Assembly (NCBI GenBank): GCA_963975245.1
Contig: CAXBFJ010000005.1
Coordinates: 186,001-250,000, forward strand
DNA from: Panacagrimonas sp963975245
GTDB taxonomy: Bacteria > Pseudomonadota > Gammaproteobacteria > Nevskiales > Nevskiaceae
Direction of reading: 5' to 3'
Length of the DNA: 64,000 nucleotides
This document shows, in pieces, positions 8,928 to 17,215 of this stretch. Both the position numbers and the translations under genes were made by a program. Under the pieces are notes generated by a model that saw only the letters and a list, made by a program, of their open reading frames with translations, had not been told where the DNA came from and searched no databases. The first letter of the stretch is position 1; each line of letters begins with the position of its first letter.

Positions 8928-9419
8928 ATGAAAACCCGTACCCCCAGAAAGGCTGCAAATGCCCTTGCGTGCAGCGCCGCTATGCTGGCTGCCATCAGCG
9001 CCGGGACTGTGTTCGCCCAAGGTGCTTATTACGATCCGGTCCGCGATGTGATGGTGCCGCGTGTGGTTCCGGCGCCTTCGCCCTATGACGATAATCATGA
9101 ACCAACCGTCAGTTACCAGACCCACAACAGCTTTCATTTGCAGATTGGGAATGGCGGTTTGGTCGGCGGTCCGAGCGCCATTTCGGTTGACCACGGGAGC
9201 GAGGTCCTGATGACACTGGAGTCGCGGTATGACACGGCACTGCAGATTGAAGGCTACGATTTGAGAGTCAATGTGCCTGCCGGACAGCAGGTTGTTCTGA
9301 AGTTCACTGCTGAACAGCCCGGACGCTTTGCTTATCGCCTTGCCGGGAGCAATCGTTCTTTAGGCGTCCTGGAAGTTGGGCCGCCAAGACAACAGGCGGC
9401 TGGACAATTAGCACCCTGA
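8928..9419 (+). CDS. small exported protein, possibly cupredoxin-like
   Basis: A 163-residue protein with a Sec signal peptide (about residues 1-30, ending AGTVFAQG). The mature part has a beta-sandwich character: DHGSEVLMTLESRYDTALQI, then VNVPAGQQVVLKFTAEQPGRF and a closing strand GSNRSLGVLEVGP. That order resembles the cupredoxin-like proteins in which a Greek-key fold is kept, but the usual copper ligands (Cys and the His after GRF) are absent, so copper binding is unlikely. The ATG at 8928 has AGGGAGG upstream, which decides the start. Function unknown. Confidence 0.65.
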   Translation: MKTRTPRKAANALACSAAMLAAISAGTVFAQGAYYDPVRDVMVPRVVPAPSPYDDNHEPTVSYQTHNSFHLQIGNGGLVGGPSAISVDHGSEVLMTLESRYDTALQIEGYDLRVNVPAGQQVVLKFTAEQPGRFAYRLAGSNRSLGVLEVGPPRQQAAGQLAP

Positions 9420-9466
9420 TGGCCTTGCGTATCCACCGATAGGGCTGCGCGGTCTGTCGCTCAGGA

Positions 9467-10330
9467 TCACACCGCGGCAGGACGGTTCATCAGTCGGCTG
9501 TTGACCAGCAATGCGAAGCCGCCGGCTGTGAAGAGCATCAACACGCCATACAAGCTTCCGGGAATTGCCATTGCAGGGCTGTTCAGGATGGCCGGACTCA
9601 GCGCGATGGCAATCGCTATGGTTGCATTGTGAATGCCGACCTCCATGCCAATGGCAATCGCCTGTCGGCGTTCCAGCCGGGCAGCCAGTCCTGCGCCGTA
9701 GCCGGTGGCCAAACTCATCAGGTTGAAAGTCAGGACTGCGCCGCCGAGCACCGGCAGATAACGGCTCAGCGTGTTCCATTCTTTGATGATCACCAGCGCG
9801 GCCATCGCAATGAGCAACAGCGCCGACAGAATCTTGGCCGGTTTGGCCATTCGATCTGCCAACGAGGGAAACCTTGTGCGCAAGAACATGCCAACTGCAA
9901 CCGGTCCCACAACGATGACAAAAACCTGCGCAATTTTTGCGAATTGCGGCGGGACGGCCTGATCACTGGACAGAAAGTAGTGCATGGACACGCCCAGAAT
10001 CAGGGGCAAGGTGAGCAGCGCCAGCAGTGAATTGATCGCCGTCAAGGTGATATTGAGGGCTACGTCGCCATTGGCAACATGGCTGTAGAGATTTGCCGTG
10101 ATGCCACCAGGCGTGGCGGAAAGCAGCATGAGCCCCACCGCGAGATCTGGCGGTAACTTGAATGCGAGTGCAATAACAAAGCAGACCACCGGGAGCAGCA
10201 GTGTCTGGCAGATCAGCGCCACGATGACTGCACGCGGGTACAGCAGCACGCGGCGAAAATCGTCGAGCGTGAGGGACAAGCCAAGGCTGAGCATGATCGC
10301 GCCCAGCGCGAGGGTCAGGAACATCACCAT
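9467..10330 (-). CDS. bile acid:sodium symporter (BASS) family transporter
   Basis: A 287-residue inner-membrane protein with about nine or ten hydrophobic segments. Family features are the N-terminal LGLSLTLDDFRR, the PGGITANLYSHVANGDVAL loop after LLSATPGG, and a GMEVGIHNATIAIAIALSP segment. BASS proteins carry organic anions with sodium; in bacteria substrates include pantoate, pyruvate-like acids and bile acids. The substrate here cannot be deduced. It lies alone between convergent and tandem neighbours, its start 235 bp from the enoyl-CoA hydratase stop. Confidence 0.88.
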   Translation of the reverse strand: MVMFLTLALGAIMLSLGLSLTLDDFRRVLLYPRAVIVALICQTLLLPVVCFVIALAFKLPPDLAVGLMLLSATPGGITANLYSHVANGDVALNITLTAINSLLALLTLPLILGVSMHYFLSSDQAVPPQFAKIAQVFVIVVGPVAVGMFLRTRFPSLADRMAKPAKILSALLLIAMAALVIIKEWNTLSRYLPVLGGAVLTFNLMSLATGYGAGLAARLERRQAIAIGMEVGIHNATIAIAIALSPAILNSPAMAIPGSLYGVLMLFTAGGFALLVNSRLMNRPAAV

Positions 10331-10414
10331 CGGTTCAGTTTCTCCGTATCTACCCTGCAGCTTTTCTTATCTGCGTTCATTTGAACAGATCGCACTGGCA
10401 CCGGTGACGATGGT

Positions 10415-10555
10415 TCAGCAATCGACTTGCCCCACGATCAAGGCGCGGGTGCGCGGGGCGAGGCCGATGCGACCGACTTCATCCTTGCGTTCTGCACAAT
10501 TGCGGGCGCCAGTCCCGGTCGGTATTGCAGGTTTCGAAAAGAAGAAGCGGCCGCA
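10415..10555 (-). other. codon-like open frame without start in the gap after the enoyl-CoA hydratase
   Basis: In the 235-bp gap 10331-10565 the minus strand has a 46-codon frame bounded by TGA codons (10556-10558 and 10415-10417) with G/C-rich third positions, reading SKPAIPTGTGARNCAER and later RTRALIVGQVDC. The same frame resumes after TGA with TIVTGASAICSNERR. There is no start codon. It may be a decayed gene end or a conserved non-coding element. I see no other gene in the gap. Confidence 0.3.
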
Positions 10556-10565
10556 TCACATCGGA

Positions 10566-11357
10566 TTAACCGCCAGAAAACGCTGGCTTGCGTTTCTCCA
10601 GAAACGCCGCGATGCCTTCACGTGCATCATCGCTCTGGCTGATTGAGACAATGGATTCGCCTTCGAGCGCGAGTTGATCACTGAGCGCGCGACCGGCGCT
10701 GGCCTGCAGTAGACGACGGACACCGCCGTATGCTTTGGTCGGGCCGGATGCGAGACGCCGGGCCAGTTTTTCCACCGCATCGTTCAAACCGTCGGCATCG
10801 TCATAACAGGCGTTAAGCAGACCCCAGTCTGTGGCCTCTTTGGCACTGAGTACGCGATTGGTCACCATCAGTTCTTCTGCGCGGCGCAGGCCAACCAGCC
10901 TGGGCAGAAACCAGCTGGAGCTACTATCAGGGGTCAGTCCAACTCCGGTGAAGGACATTGTGAATTTGGAATCCACAGTGGCGTAGGCAAAACTGGTGGC
11001 CGCAACCAGACCAAGGCCTGCCCCGGCAACCGTACCCGCGACTTGCGCAATCACTGGCGCATCCATGGACGACAGGATCTGAATGGCCCCATGCACGGCC
11101 GTCAAGAGTTCCTGAAGGGCATCTGGCAGTTTGTCGCCCGCGTCAGCGAAAGAGGCAAGATCACCGCCGGCACTGAACAATTTGCCCTCAGACGCGAGGA
11201 TCACGACACGAATGTCGGGGTTGTCGCGGCAAGTCTCGGCGACTTGCAGAAACTCCCGCGCGAATTCGATGTTGATTGCATTGGCACGCTCAGGGCGGCA
11301 AAAAGTGATTCGAGCGATACCGTCCGCATGCTCCAGGCGCATGTATTCATTAGCCAT
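10566..11357 (-). CDS. enoyl-CoA hydratase/isomerase family protein
   Basis: A 263-residue crotonase-fold enzyme. The CoA-binding/oxyanion elements are FSAGGDLASF (about 62-71) and AGTVAGAGLGLVAAT (about 107-121), with the catalytic-loop region VGLTPDSSSSWFLPRLVG after it. Hydratases usually carry a Glu where this protein reads PDSSSSW, the form found in isomerase-like members (PaaG type with Asp), so a delta3,delta2-isomerase activity is possible. The start at ATG 11357 begins MANEYMRLEHADGIARITF; the frame extends 106 codons upstream without family similarity. It probably works in fatty or aromatic acid beta-oxidation. Confidence 0.85.
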   Translation of the reverse strand: MANEYMRLEHADGIARITFCRPERANAINIEFAREFLQVAETCRDNPDIRVVILASEGKLFSAGGDLASFADAGDKLPDALQELLTAVHGAIQILSSMDAPVIAQVAGTVAGAGLGLVAATSFAYATVDSKFTMSFTGVGLTPDSSSSWFLPRLVGLRRAEELMVTNRVLSAKEATDWGLLNACYDDADGLNDAVEKLARRLASGPTKAYGGVRRLLQASAGRALSDQLALEGESIVSISQSDDAREGIAAFLEKRKPAFSGG

Positions 11358-11590
11358 TACTGATGATGTCTCCGTGAGTTTGTATGTGAGCGCGTGGCGC
11401 GTTAAGTCTTGATCAATGGGCCGTCGATCATAATTCAAAGCTGGCAGCAGGTTCTTGTGGACCGGTGTTGCCATTTGGTCTGACGCCATGCCGGTCACTT
11501 CAGGCGGCTGCATGTAGGCACCAGGATTCGCTCTGGCATCGCTCCAGCACCCGGAACCGCTGTCACTCGCAAGGGAACAACAAATATCGC

Positions 11591-12295
11591 ATGGCATCAT
11601 CGGAGCATTTATCACGCAATAGCAGATGGCTTTGGATTGGCCTGCTCGCTGTGCTGCTGATCGGCCTGACGGCATTGTGGCGTCTGACGCCTCTGGGCGA
11701 ATGGACCAGCCCTGAGAAACTCAACGAGCAGGTCTCATCGATGCTGACCTGGCCCTGGGCGCCTCTGAGTCTGGCCGCAATCTATCTGCTGGGAAATGCG
11801 CTGATGTTTCCCAACATCGCGTTGAATCTTGCCGTCATCGTTGCCTTGGGTTCGGTCTGGGGTGTGGCGGCCGCCATGGCGGGGACTTTATTGGCGGGCG
11901 TCGGCGCTTTTCTGATTGGCCAAAGATACGGGCAGAACCTGTTGAAGCGTCTTGACGTGAAAGCGATGAATCGTCCGCTCAAGATGGTCAGAGAGAGCGG
12001 TCTGCCGGGCATGATTCTTCTTCGAATGCTGCCCATCGCACCATATCCGGTCGTGAATCTCGCCGTCGGTGCGGGAGGCATTGCGACTGGCACCTTTATT
12101 CTGGGCACGTTTATCGGGGTGCTGCCGAGTCTGGTGGCCATGGGCGTGATCGGCTTTCAGCTGCGTCAGGTCTGGGAATCTCCGGATCCTGCAAGTATCA
12201 GCGTGCTGGTGCTCATTGTCGTCGCCTACGTGGTGCTGGCCTGGTTGATCAAAAGGCGTTTGTCTTCGCGCGTCGAAATACCGGCTTCGGCATAG
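11591..12295 (+). CDS. TVP38/TMEM64 (DedA-related) membrane protein
   Basis: A 234-residue inner-membrane protein of the SNARE-associated/TVP38 family. After a first membrane segment (about 13-30), the core has NALMFPNIALNLAVIVALGSVWG, the glycine-rich GTLLAGVGAFLIGQRYG, and LRMLPIAPYPVVNLAVGAGGI, the R-x-x-P-x-x-P-x-x-x-x-N signature of the family. Members are thought to move or scramble lipids. It sits 22 bp before a YbhP-like gene and a ClsB-like gene, so the three probably form a lipid-related operon. In the longer frame the extra 42 residues look non-coding, hence ATG 11591. Confidence 0.87.
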   Translation: MASSEHLSRNSRWLWIGLLAVLLIGLTALWRLTPLGEWTSPEKLNEQVSSMLTWPWAPLSLAAIYLLGNALMFPNIALNLAVIVALGSVWGVAAAMAGTLLAGVGAFLIGQRYGQNLLKRLDVKAMNRPLKMVRESGLPGMILLRMLPIAPYPVVNLAVGAGGIATGTFILGTFIGVLPSLVAMGVIGFQLRQVWESPDPASISVLVLIVVAYVVLAWLIKRRLSSRVEIPASA

Positions 12296-12317
12296 CGTTT
12301 GCTTCGTCAGAGAAGGG

Positions 12318-13064
12318 GTGGTTGCCATCAAGATAATGACGCTCAACATGCACAAGGGGTTTTCGGTATGGAACCGACGCTTTGTGCTGCATGAACTACG
12401 AGAAGCCATTCGTGAGTCAAAAGCGGATGTCGTATTGCTGCAGGAAGTCCTCGGTGAACACCGAGAGCATTCCACTCGCTGGGAAAAATGGCCGCAAAAC
12501 AGTCAATACGAGTTTCTCGCCGACACGATCTGGTCGGCGCATGCGTACGGCAAGAACGCGGTCTATCCGGCTGGTCATCACGGTAATGCGCTGCTGTCCA
12601 AGTTTCCAATTACACACAGCCAAAATCACGACGTCTCAACCTACACGCAGGAGAAGCGTGGTTTGCTGCATTGCGTAATTGAGCAGCCCGGCAGAGCAAG
12701 ACCTCTGCACACCATCTGCGTGCACCTTGGCCTGTTTGAGCGCCATCGCAGACAACAGCTCGACATGCTGACTGAGCTGATCGAACGCGAGGTGCCGCAG
12801 GATGCGCCCTTGCTGGTTGCCGGTGATTTCAACGACTGGCGTCAGTACGCTCACAGAAAGCTCGAACGAGACGCGGGCCTTCGCGAGGTGTTCATCAGCG
12901 CTTCTGGTCGTGCCGCCCGAACCTTTCCGGTGCGCTTTCCGATTCTGAGGCTGGATCGCATCTACGTGCGTAATCTCGAAGCCGCTCAACCCAGAGTGCT
13001 GACTTGCGCACCATGGACACGTCTTTCAGACCATGCACCGTTGCAGATTGAGGTGAGCGCATGA
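12318..13064 (+). CDS. endonuclease/exonuclease/phosphatase (EEP) family protein, YbhP-like
   Basis: A 248-residue EEP-fold metal hydrolase. Motifs in order are LNMHKG (Asn near 9), LLQEV (Glu near 41), HLGLFERHRRQQ, GDFNDW (about 171-176), and the closing SDHAPL (about 239). It is linked by a 4-base ATGA overlap to a cardiolipin-synthase-like gene, the same order as E. coli ybhP-clsB. It could cleave a phosphodiester in lipid head groups or nucleic acid. The start is GTG 12318 with AGAAGG just upstream; ATG 12336 is the alternative. Confidence 0.85.
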   Translation: MVAIKIMTLNMHKGFSVWNRRFVLHELREAIRESKADVVLLQEVLGEHREHSTRWEKWPQNSQYEFLADTIWSAHAYGKNAVYPAGHHGNALLSKFPITHSQNHDVSTYTQEKRGLLHCVIEQPGRARPLHTICVHLGLFERHRRQQLDMLTELIEREVPQDAPLLVAGDFNDWRQYAHRKLERDAGLREVFISASGRAARTFPVRFPILRLDRIYVRNLEAAQPRVLTCAPWTRLSDHAPLQIEVSA

Positions 13065-14251
13065 GCGACCGTGAATGGACACGCGACAACACGATCAACC
13101 TGCTCGAGAACGGCGAGGATTTCTTTGCCGATGTATTCGATGCCATTGCCCTGGCAAGCAAGGAGATCATCATTGAGACCTACATCTGGTTTGATGATGA
13201 AGTTGGACAGAGGCTGCAGACGCTGCTGATTGAAGCGGCGGGGCGGGGCGTCCAGGTTGATGTCACCGTCGACGGCTATGGGTCAGCCTCACTCACAGAG
13301 GAGTTCTATGCGCCTTTGAGTGAGGCTGGCGTGAATGTCCATATCTATGGCCCGGTGCGTCCGGTGCTTGGAGACAAGACCGATCTCTTCCGTCGTTTGC
13401 ACCGCAAGATCGTGGTGATCGACGGTCGCTGGGGATGGATTGGCGGCATCAATTTTTCAGTCGAGCATCTGCGGAGTTTCGGATCAAAGTCGAAACAAGA
13501 CTATGCGGTCCGGGTAAAGGGCCCCATCGTTGATGACATGCGTCAGTTCTGCCGTGAGGCGCTTGGTGAGAAGAATCAGCAGCGTCGCTCGTTACGGGGC
13601 TTTTTCCGGCGCCTGCCGCGCGGCTGGGACATGCCAGACAGCAAGGCCCAGGCACTGCTGGTGTCACGAGACAATCACAATCGGCGCACGGCCATCGAAG
13701 CGATGTACCGAATGGGGCTGCGCAATGCGCAGTCGGACATCATCATCATGAACGCCTATTTTTTCCCGGGGTACCGCTTTCTTCGCGCCATGCGCCAGGC
13801 GGTGCAGCGGGGAGCCCGTGTCCGCCTGATTCTACAGGGATCACCTGACAAGTATTACGTGAAGTTCGCCGGCTCCACGATGTATGACCATCTGCTCAAT
13901 ATCGGCGTTGAGATCTGGGAATTCATGGAGCGGCCGCATCACGCCAAGGTGGCCATCATGGATGCCGCCTGGGCGACAGTGGGTTCGAGCAATCTTGATC
14001 CGTTCAGCCTCTCCCTGAATCTGGAGGCCAATCTCTTCGTGCGAGACAAGACTTTTGCCAGTGACTTGCGTGCGCGGCTCGAAACGCTCATGGACGAGCA
14101 CTGCCGGAGAGTGACCCGTGAAGAGGTGGCGCATCGAAGTGCAATTTGGCATGTCTGGCGCTGGATGGGTTATCACCTGCTGCGCCATTTTCCGCGCATG
14201 GCGCAGCTCGTCCCCATCGAGAAAGACCGCCTCAAGACCATCAATTCCTAG
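13061..14251 (+). CDS. clsB: phospholipase D-like cardiolipin synthase, ClsB type
   Basis: A 396-residue enzyme with two HKD motifs: His114-x-Lys116-x4-Asp121 (LHRKIVVID) and His294-x-Lys296-x4-Asp301 (HHAKVAIMD), each followed by a G-G/S-x-N element (IGGINFS and VGSSNLDP). No N-terminal transmembrane pair is present, which separates ClsB/ClsC from ClsA. ClsB forms cardiolipin or related lipids at the inner membrane. The coupling with the upstream EEP gene supports the ClsB assignment. The stop overlaps the stop of the convergent LysR gene by 4 bases. Confidence 0.85.
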   Translation: MSDREWTRDNTINLLENGEDFFADVFDAIALASKEIIIETYIWFDDEVGQRLQTLLIEAAGRGVQVDVTVDGYGSASLTEEFYAPLSEAGVNVHIYGPVRPVLGDKTDLFRRLHRKIVVIDGRWGWIGGINFSVEHLRSFGSKSKQDYAVRVKGPIVDDMRQFCREALGEKNQQRRSLRGFFRRLPRGWDMPDSKAQALLVSRDNHNRRTAIEAMYRMGLRNAQSDIIIMNAYFFPGYRFLRAMRQAVQRGARVRLILQGSPDKYYVKFAGSTMYDHLLNIGVEIWEFMERPHHAKVAIMDAAWATVGSSNLDPFSLSLNLEANLFVRDKTFASDLRARLETLMDEHCRRVTREEVAHRSAIWHVWRWMGYHLLRHFPRMAQLVPIEKDRLKTINS

Positions 14252-15126
14252 CTCTGTGCGCCGACACTATCAAGACAGTGCAACAGGGCATGCGACGAAC
14301 TGGATACGGCACGGCCTCGGTGCCGAACCCAACCCAGGTTCCGGTGTGGTTTGAAGCCGGAAACATTCAGAGCCCGAACGGAATCGTCGATCATCGAAAC
14401 GGGCAGGACACTCCAACCCATTCCGATCGCCGCCAGCATCTTCAACGTCTCCAGATAATTGGTGGCGAGTCGCACGCGGGGTTCTGCAGCATGACGTGCC
14501 AGTTCGGCGCGGATGATGCGATGCGTGTAAGTATCCTCATCTGGCAGCACAGCCGGATACTCCGCCAGTGTCTTGAGGCTGACGCGATGCCGTTGTGCAA
14601 GAGGGTGCATGGGCGAGACCACGACCTGAAGCGGGTCTGGCCAGATGGTTGCCGAATCGAGTTGCGGTACGGCCAGCAAGGGCAGGGTCACGATGCCAAG
14701 CTCAAGTTTGCCGGCCACCACCGCTTCGCAGGCATCTTCTGAATCCATGAAATGCAGGTCCAGATCGACGTCCGGGTAATCGGCGACAAAGCGCTTCAAC
14801 ACCGGTGGCAGACGGTGCAGGCCGATGTGATGGCTGGTGCCAATGGATAGCCGGCCTGTTACGGCGCCACTCAGGTGCGACAGCGCACGCCTTCCATCCT
14901 CAACCGTTTGCAGGACGCGCCGAGCATAGGGGAGCAGGGCGGCTCCGGCGTCTGTCAGCAGGACGGATCGGCCAACGCGGTCAAACAGGCGCTGGCCGAT
15001 CTGATCTTCGAGTGCTTTCAGACGCTTGCTGATGGCCGGTTGCGACAGGTGCAATAGTTCTGCGGCTTGCGTAAAGGAGCCGCTGTCTGCCACTTCAATG
15101 AAAGCGGAAAGGTTTTGCGTGTCCAT
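14248..15126 (-). CDS. LysR-family transcriptional regulator next to the leu operon
   Basis: A 292-residue LTTR. The winged helix-turn-helix occupies residues 1-60 (SFTQAAELLHLSQPAISKRL) and the periplasmic-binding-protein-like effector domain follows from about 90. It is divergent from leuC, with 203 bp between starts, and a dyad (GAATCC-N12-GGATTC at 15147-15170) lies 20 bp upstream of its ATG. By position it may autoregulate and control leuCDB, sensing a leucine-pathway intermediate, but similar LTTRs near leuC have not all been tested. Effector unknown. Confidence 0.9.
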   Translation of the reverse strand: MDTQNLSAFIEVADSGSFTQAAELLHLSQPAISKRLKALEDQIGQRLFDRVGRSVLLTDAGAALLPYARRVLQTVEDGRRALSHLSGAVTGRLSIGTSHHIGLHRLPPVLKRFVADYPDVDLDLHFMDSEDACEAVVAGKLELGIVTLPLLAVPQLDSATIWPDPLQVVVSPMHPLAQRHRVSLKTLAEYPAVLPDEDTYTHRIIRAELARHAAEPRVRLATNYLETLKMLAAIGMGWSVLPVSMIDDSVRALNVSGFKPHRNLGWVRHRGRAVSSSSHALLHCLDSVGAQS

Positions 15127-15146
15127 GCCTGCAGTATGCCAAACAA

Positions 15147-15170
15147 GAATCCATAATATAAAAAGGATTC
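15147..15170. promoter_or_regulatory. candidate LTTR operator (GAATCC-N12-GGATTC)
   Basis: A perfect 6-bp inverted repeat with an AT-rich 12-bp spacer lies directly upstream of the LysR gene in the leuC intergenic region. LTTR boxes are usually dyads of this scale with AT-rich centres. The site is close enough to the LysR start for autorepression. Confidence 0.5.
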
Positions 15171-15184
15171 ATTAGAGTAATGAT

Positions 15185-15291
15185 GGACAGCGGCGTAGCA
15201 TGCTGTCCCAGACGCCGTGTTTCGCAGCGAATTTACGTCGCGGAAACTTGATCGGCAGTACACAAACCGTCGATGGAGGCCATGCCTCCAT
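15185..15291 (+). promoter_or_regulatory. two perfect hairpins in the leuC leader
   Basis: Upstream of leuC there are two exact inverted repeats: GGACAGC/GCTGTCC (15185-15191 with 15202-15208, 10-base loop) and ATGGAGGC/GCCTCCAT (15273-15280 with 15284-15291, 3-base loop). The second ends 38 bases before the leuC ATG. Neither has a following T-run. A short frame from 15180 has no leucine codons, so classical leader-peptide attenuation is not supported. They may be regulatory RNA structure. Confidence 0.4.
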
Positions 15292-15329
15292 GAACAGAAG
15301 CTCCGGCTTCAGCACTCAGCGAGATCGCT

Positions 15330-16739
15330 ATGACCATTCAGAAAACACTGTACGACAAGCTCTGGGACGCGCACCTGGTTCACGACAACGGCGATGGCTC
15401 AGGTCTTTTGTACATTGACCGCCATCTCGTGCACGAGGTCACCAGCCCACAGGCATTTGAAGGTTTGCGCTTGGCCGGTCGCAAGCCCTGGCGGATTGCT
15501 GCCAATCTCGCCGTGGCTGATCACAATGTTCCGACTACCGATCGCTCGGGCGGCATCAGCGACCCAATCTCAAAGAATCAGGTCGATGCGCTGGACGCCA
15601 ACTGTGATGAGTTCGGTATCACCGAATTCCGCATGAATGATGCGCGTCAGGGCATCGTTCACGTGATTGGCCCTGAACAGGGCGCCACCTTGCCGGGCAT
15701 GACCGTGGTTTGCGGCGATTCGCATACTGCGACACATGGCGCTTTCGGGGCCCTGGCCTTTGGCATTGGCACATCTGAAGTCGAGCATGTTCTGGCTACC
15801 CAGTGTCTGGTGTCGAAGAAGTCGAAGAACATGCGCATTACGGTGCAGGGCCAGGTCGGCCCGGGCATCACCGCCAAGGACATCGTGCTGGCCATCATCG
15901 GGCGTATCGGTACCGCCGGTGGCACTGGCTACACCATCGAATTTGCCGGCGACGCCATCCGGGCCTTGTCCATGGAAGGCAGGATGACAGTTTGCAATAT
16001 GGCGATTGAGGCGGGCGCTCGCGCTGGTCTGATCGCGGTCGACGACGTGACCATCGATTACGTGCGTGATCGACCTTTCTCGCCGCGCGGCGAGAATCTG
16101 GACAAGGCCATTGCCTGGTGGAAGACACTGCATTCGGATGCGGGCGTCAGCTTTGACAAGGAGATCGAGATCTCTGCCTCTGATATCGAGCCGCAGGTGA
16201 CCTGGGGCACCTCGCCTGAAATGGTGCTGCCGGTTGGGTCGCGGGTTCCCGATCCGGCCAGCATGACCGACGCGGTCAAGCGCAGCGGAATGGAAAAGGC
16301 ACTGGCCTACATGGGCCTTGAGGCGAACATGCCTATTCAGGACATTCGCCCCGATAAGGTCTTTATTGGTTCCTGCACCAATTCGCGCATCGAGGACCTG
16401 CGCGCCGCAGCTGCGGTCGTCAAGGGCAAGGTCAAGGCGCCGAATATCCGGCTGGCGATGGTGGTTCCGGGCTCCGGCTTGGTCAAGACACAGGCTGAGT
16501 CCGAAGGACTTCACCAGATTTTTCTCGATGCTGGTTTTGAGTGGCGCGAACCCGGGTGTTCAATGTGTCTGGCCATGAACGCAGACCGACTGGAACCCGG
16601 CGAGCGCTGTGCCAGCACCTCCAACCGAAATTTCGAAGGTCGTCAGGGGCAGGGCGGTCGTACGCATCTGGTATCTCCGGCAATGGCCGCCGCCGCTGCG
16701 ATTGCGGGGCATTTCGTTGATGTCCGGAGCATGTCGTGA
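15330..16739 (+). CDS. leuC: 3-isopropylmalate dehydratase large subunit
   Basis: A 469-residue aconitase-type subunit that, with LeuD, isomerises 2- to 3-isopropylmalate in leucine synthesis. The 4Fe-4S ligands are in FIGSCTNSR and in PGCSMCLAMN. The substrate-site motif VVCGDSHTATHGAFG and the conserved FEGRQGQGGRTHL near the C-terminus are intact. Length is typical. It is followed by two thioesterase genes rather than directly by leuD, all joined by 4-base overlaps. Confidence 0.97.
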   Translation: MTIQKTLYDKLWDAHLVHDNGDGSGLLYIDRHLVHEVTSPQAFEGLRLAGRKPWRIAANLAVADHNVPTTDRSGGISDPISKNQVDALDANCDEFGITEFRMNDARQGIVHVIGPEQGATLPGMTVVCGDSHTATHGAFGALAFGIGTSEVEHVLATQCLVSKKSKNMRITVQGQVGPGITAKDIVLAIIGRIGTAGGTGYTIEFAGDAIRALSMEGRMTVCNMAIEAGARAGLIAVDDVTIDYVRDRPFSPRGENLDKAIAWWKTLHSDAGVSFDKEIEISASDIEPQVTWGTSPEMVLPVGSRVPDPASMTDAVKRSGMEKALAYMGLEANMPIQDIRPDKVFIGSCTNSRIEDLRAAAAVVKGKVKAPNIRLAMVVPGSGLVKTQAESEGLHQIFLDAGFEWREPGCSMCLAMNADRLEPGERCASTSNRNFEGRQGQGGRTHLVSPAMAAAAAIAGHFVDVRSMS

Positions 16740-17215
16740 GCAATCTGCTGCTCGATGCCGCTGAGGAAGATTGCCAGCGGTACTTCGTCGAGATTATTCC
16801 TCACAATGGTGCGCTAGGCATGCGATTCGTGAGTCGTGCCCCTGGCCGCGTTGTCTTTGATCTGCCCTACCGCGAGGATCTTGTTGGTGATCCAAGCTCA
16901 GGCGTGATTCACGGCGGTGTGATTACGACATTGATAGATGCCGCCTGTGGACAAGCAGTATTGACTAAGCTGCCCGAACTGCGCCGCGTGGCAACACTGG
17001 ATCTGCGCATCGACTACCTACGACCTGCGCAGCCCGGAAAGACCGTTCGCTGCGTTGCGGAGTGCTATCGGCTGACACGCAAAGTGGCCTTTACCAGGGC
17101 AACGGCGCACGACGGTGATGAGAACGATCTGCTGGCCACCTCGGCAGGTACATTCATGGTTTTTGCAGATGCGACTTCCTCGCATGCGGCTGCCGGCCTG
17201 GTGAAGCCCTCATGA
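16736..17215 (+). CDS. PaaI-type hotdog thioesterase (first of two inside leuCD)
   Basis: A 159-residue hotdog-fold protein. The active-site region GVIHGGVITTLIDAACGQA, with HGG at the start of the central helix and Asp one and a half turns later, is the PaaI thioesterase signature. Strands VATLDLRIDYLRPA and VRCVAECYRLTRKVAFTRA complete the fold. It should hydrolyse an acyl-CoA or aryl-CoA thioester. Translation begins at a GTG overlapping the leuC stop (GTGA). It is only distantly similar to the following gene, so a tandem duplication would be old. Confidence 0.85.
   Translation: MSNLLLDAAEEDCQRYFVEIIPHNGALGMRFVSRAPGRVVFDLPYREDLVGDPSSGVIHGGVITTLIDAACGQAVLTKLPELRRVATLDLRIDYLRPAQPGKTVRCVAECYRLTRKVAFTRATAHDGDENDLLATSAGTFMVFADATSSHAAAGLVKPS

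Noticed and set aside
10098..10646. Rightward open frame over the BASS transporter and the following gap
   Set aside because: It is antisense to the transporter gene end and shows no family sequence; the minus-strand reading is more codon-like.
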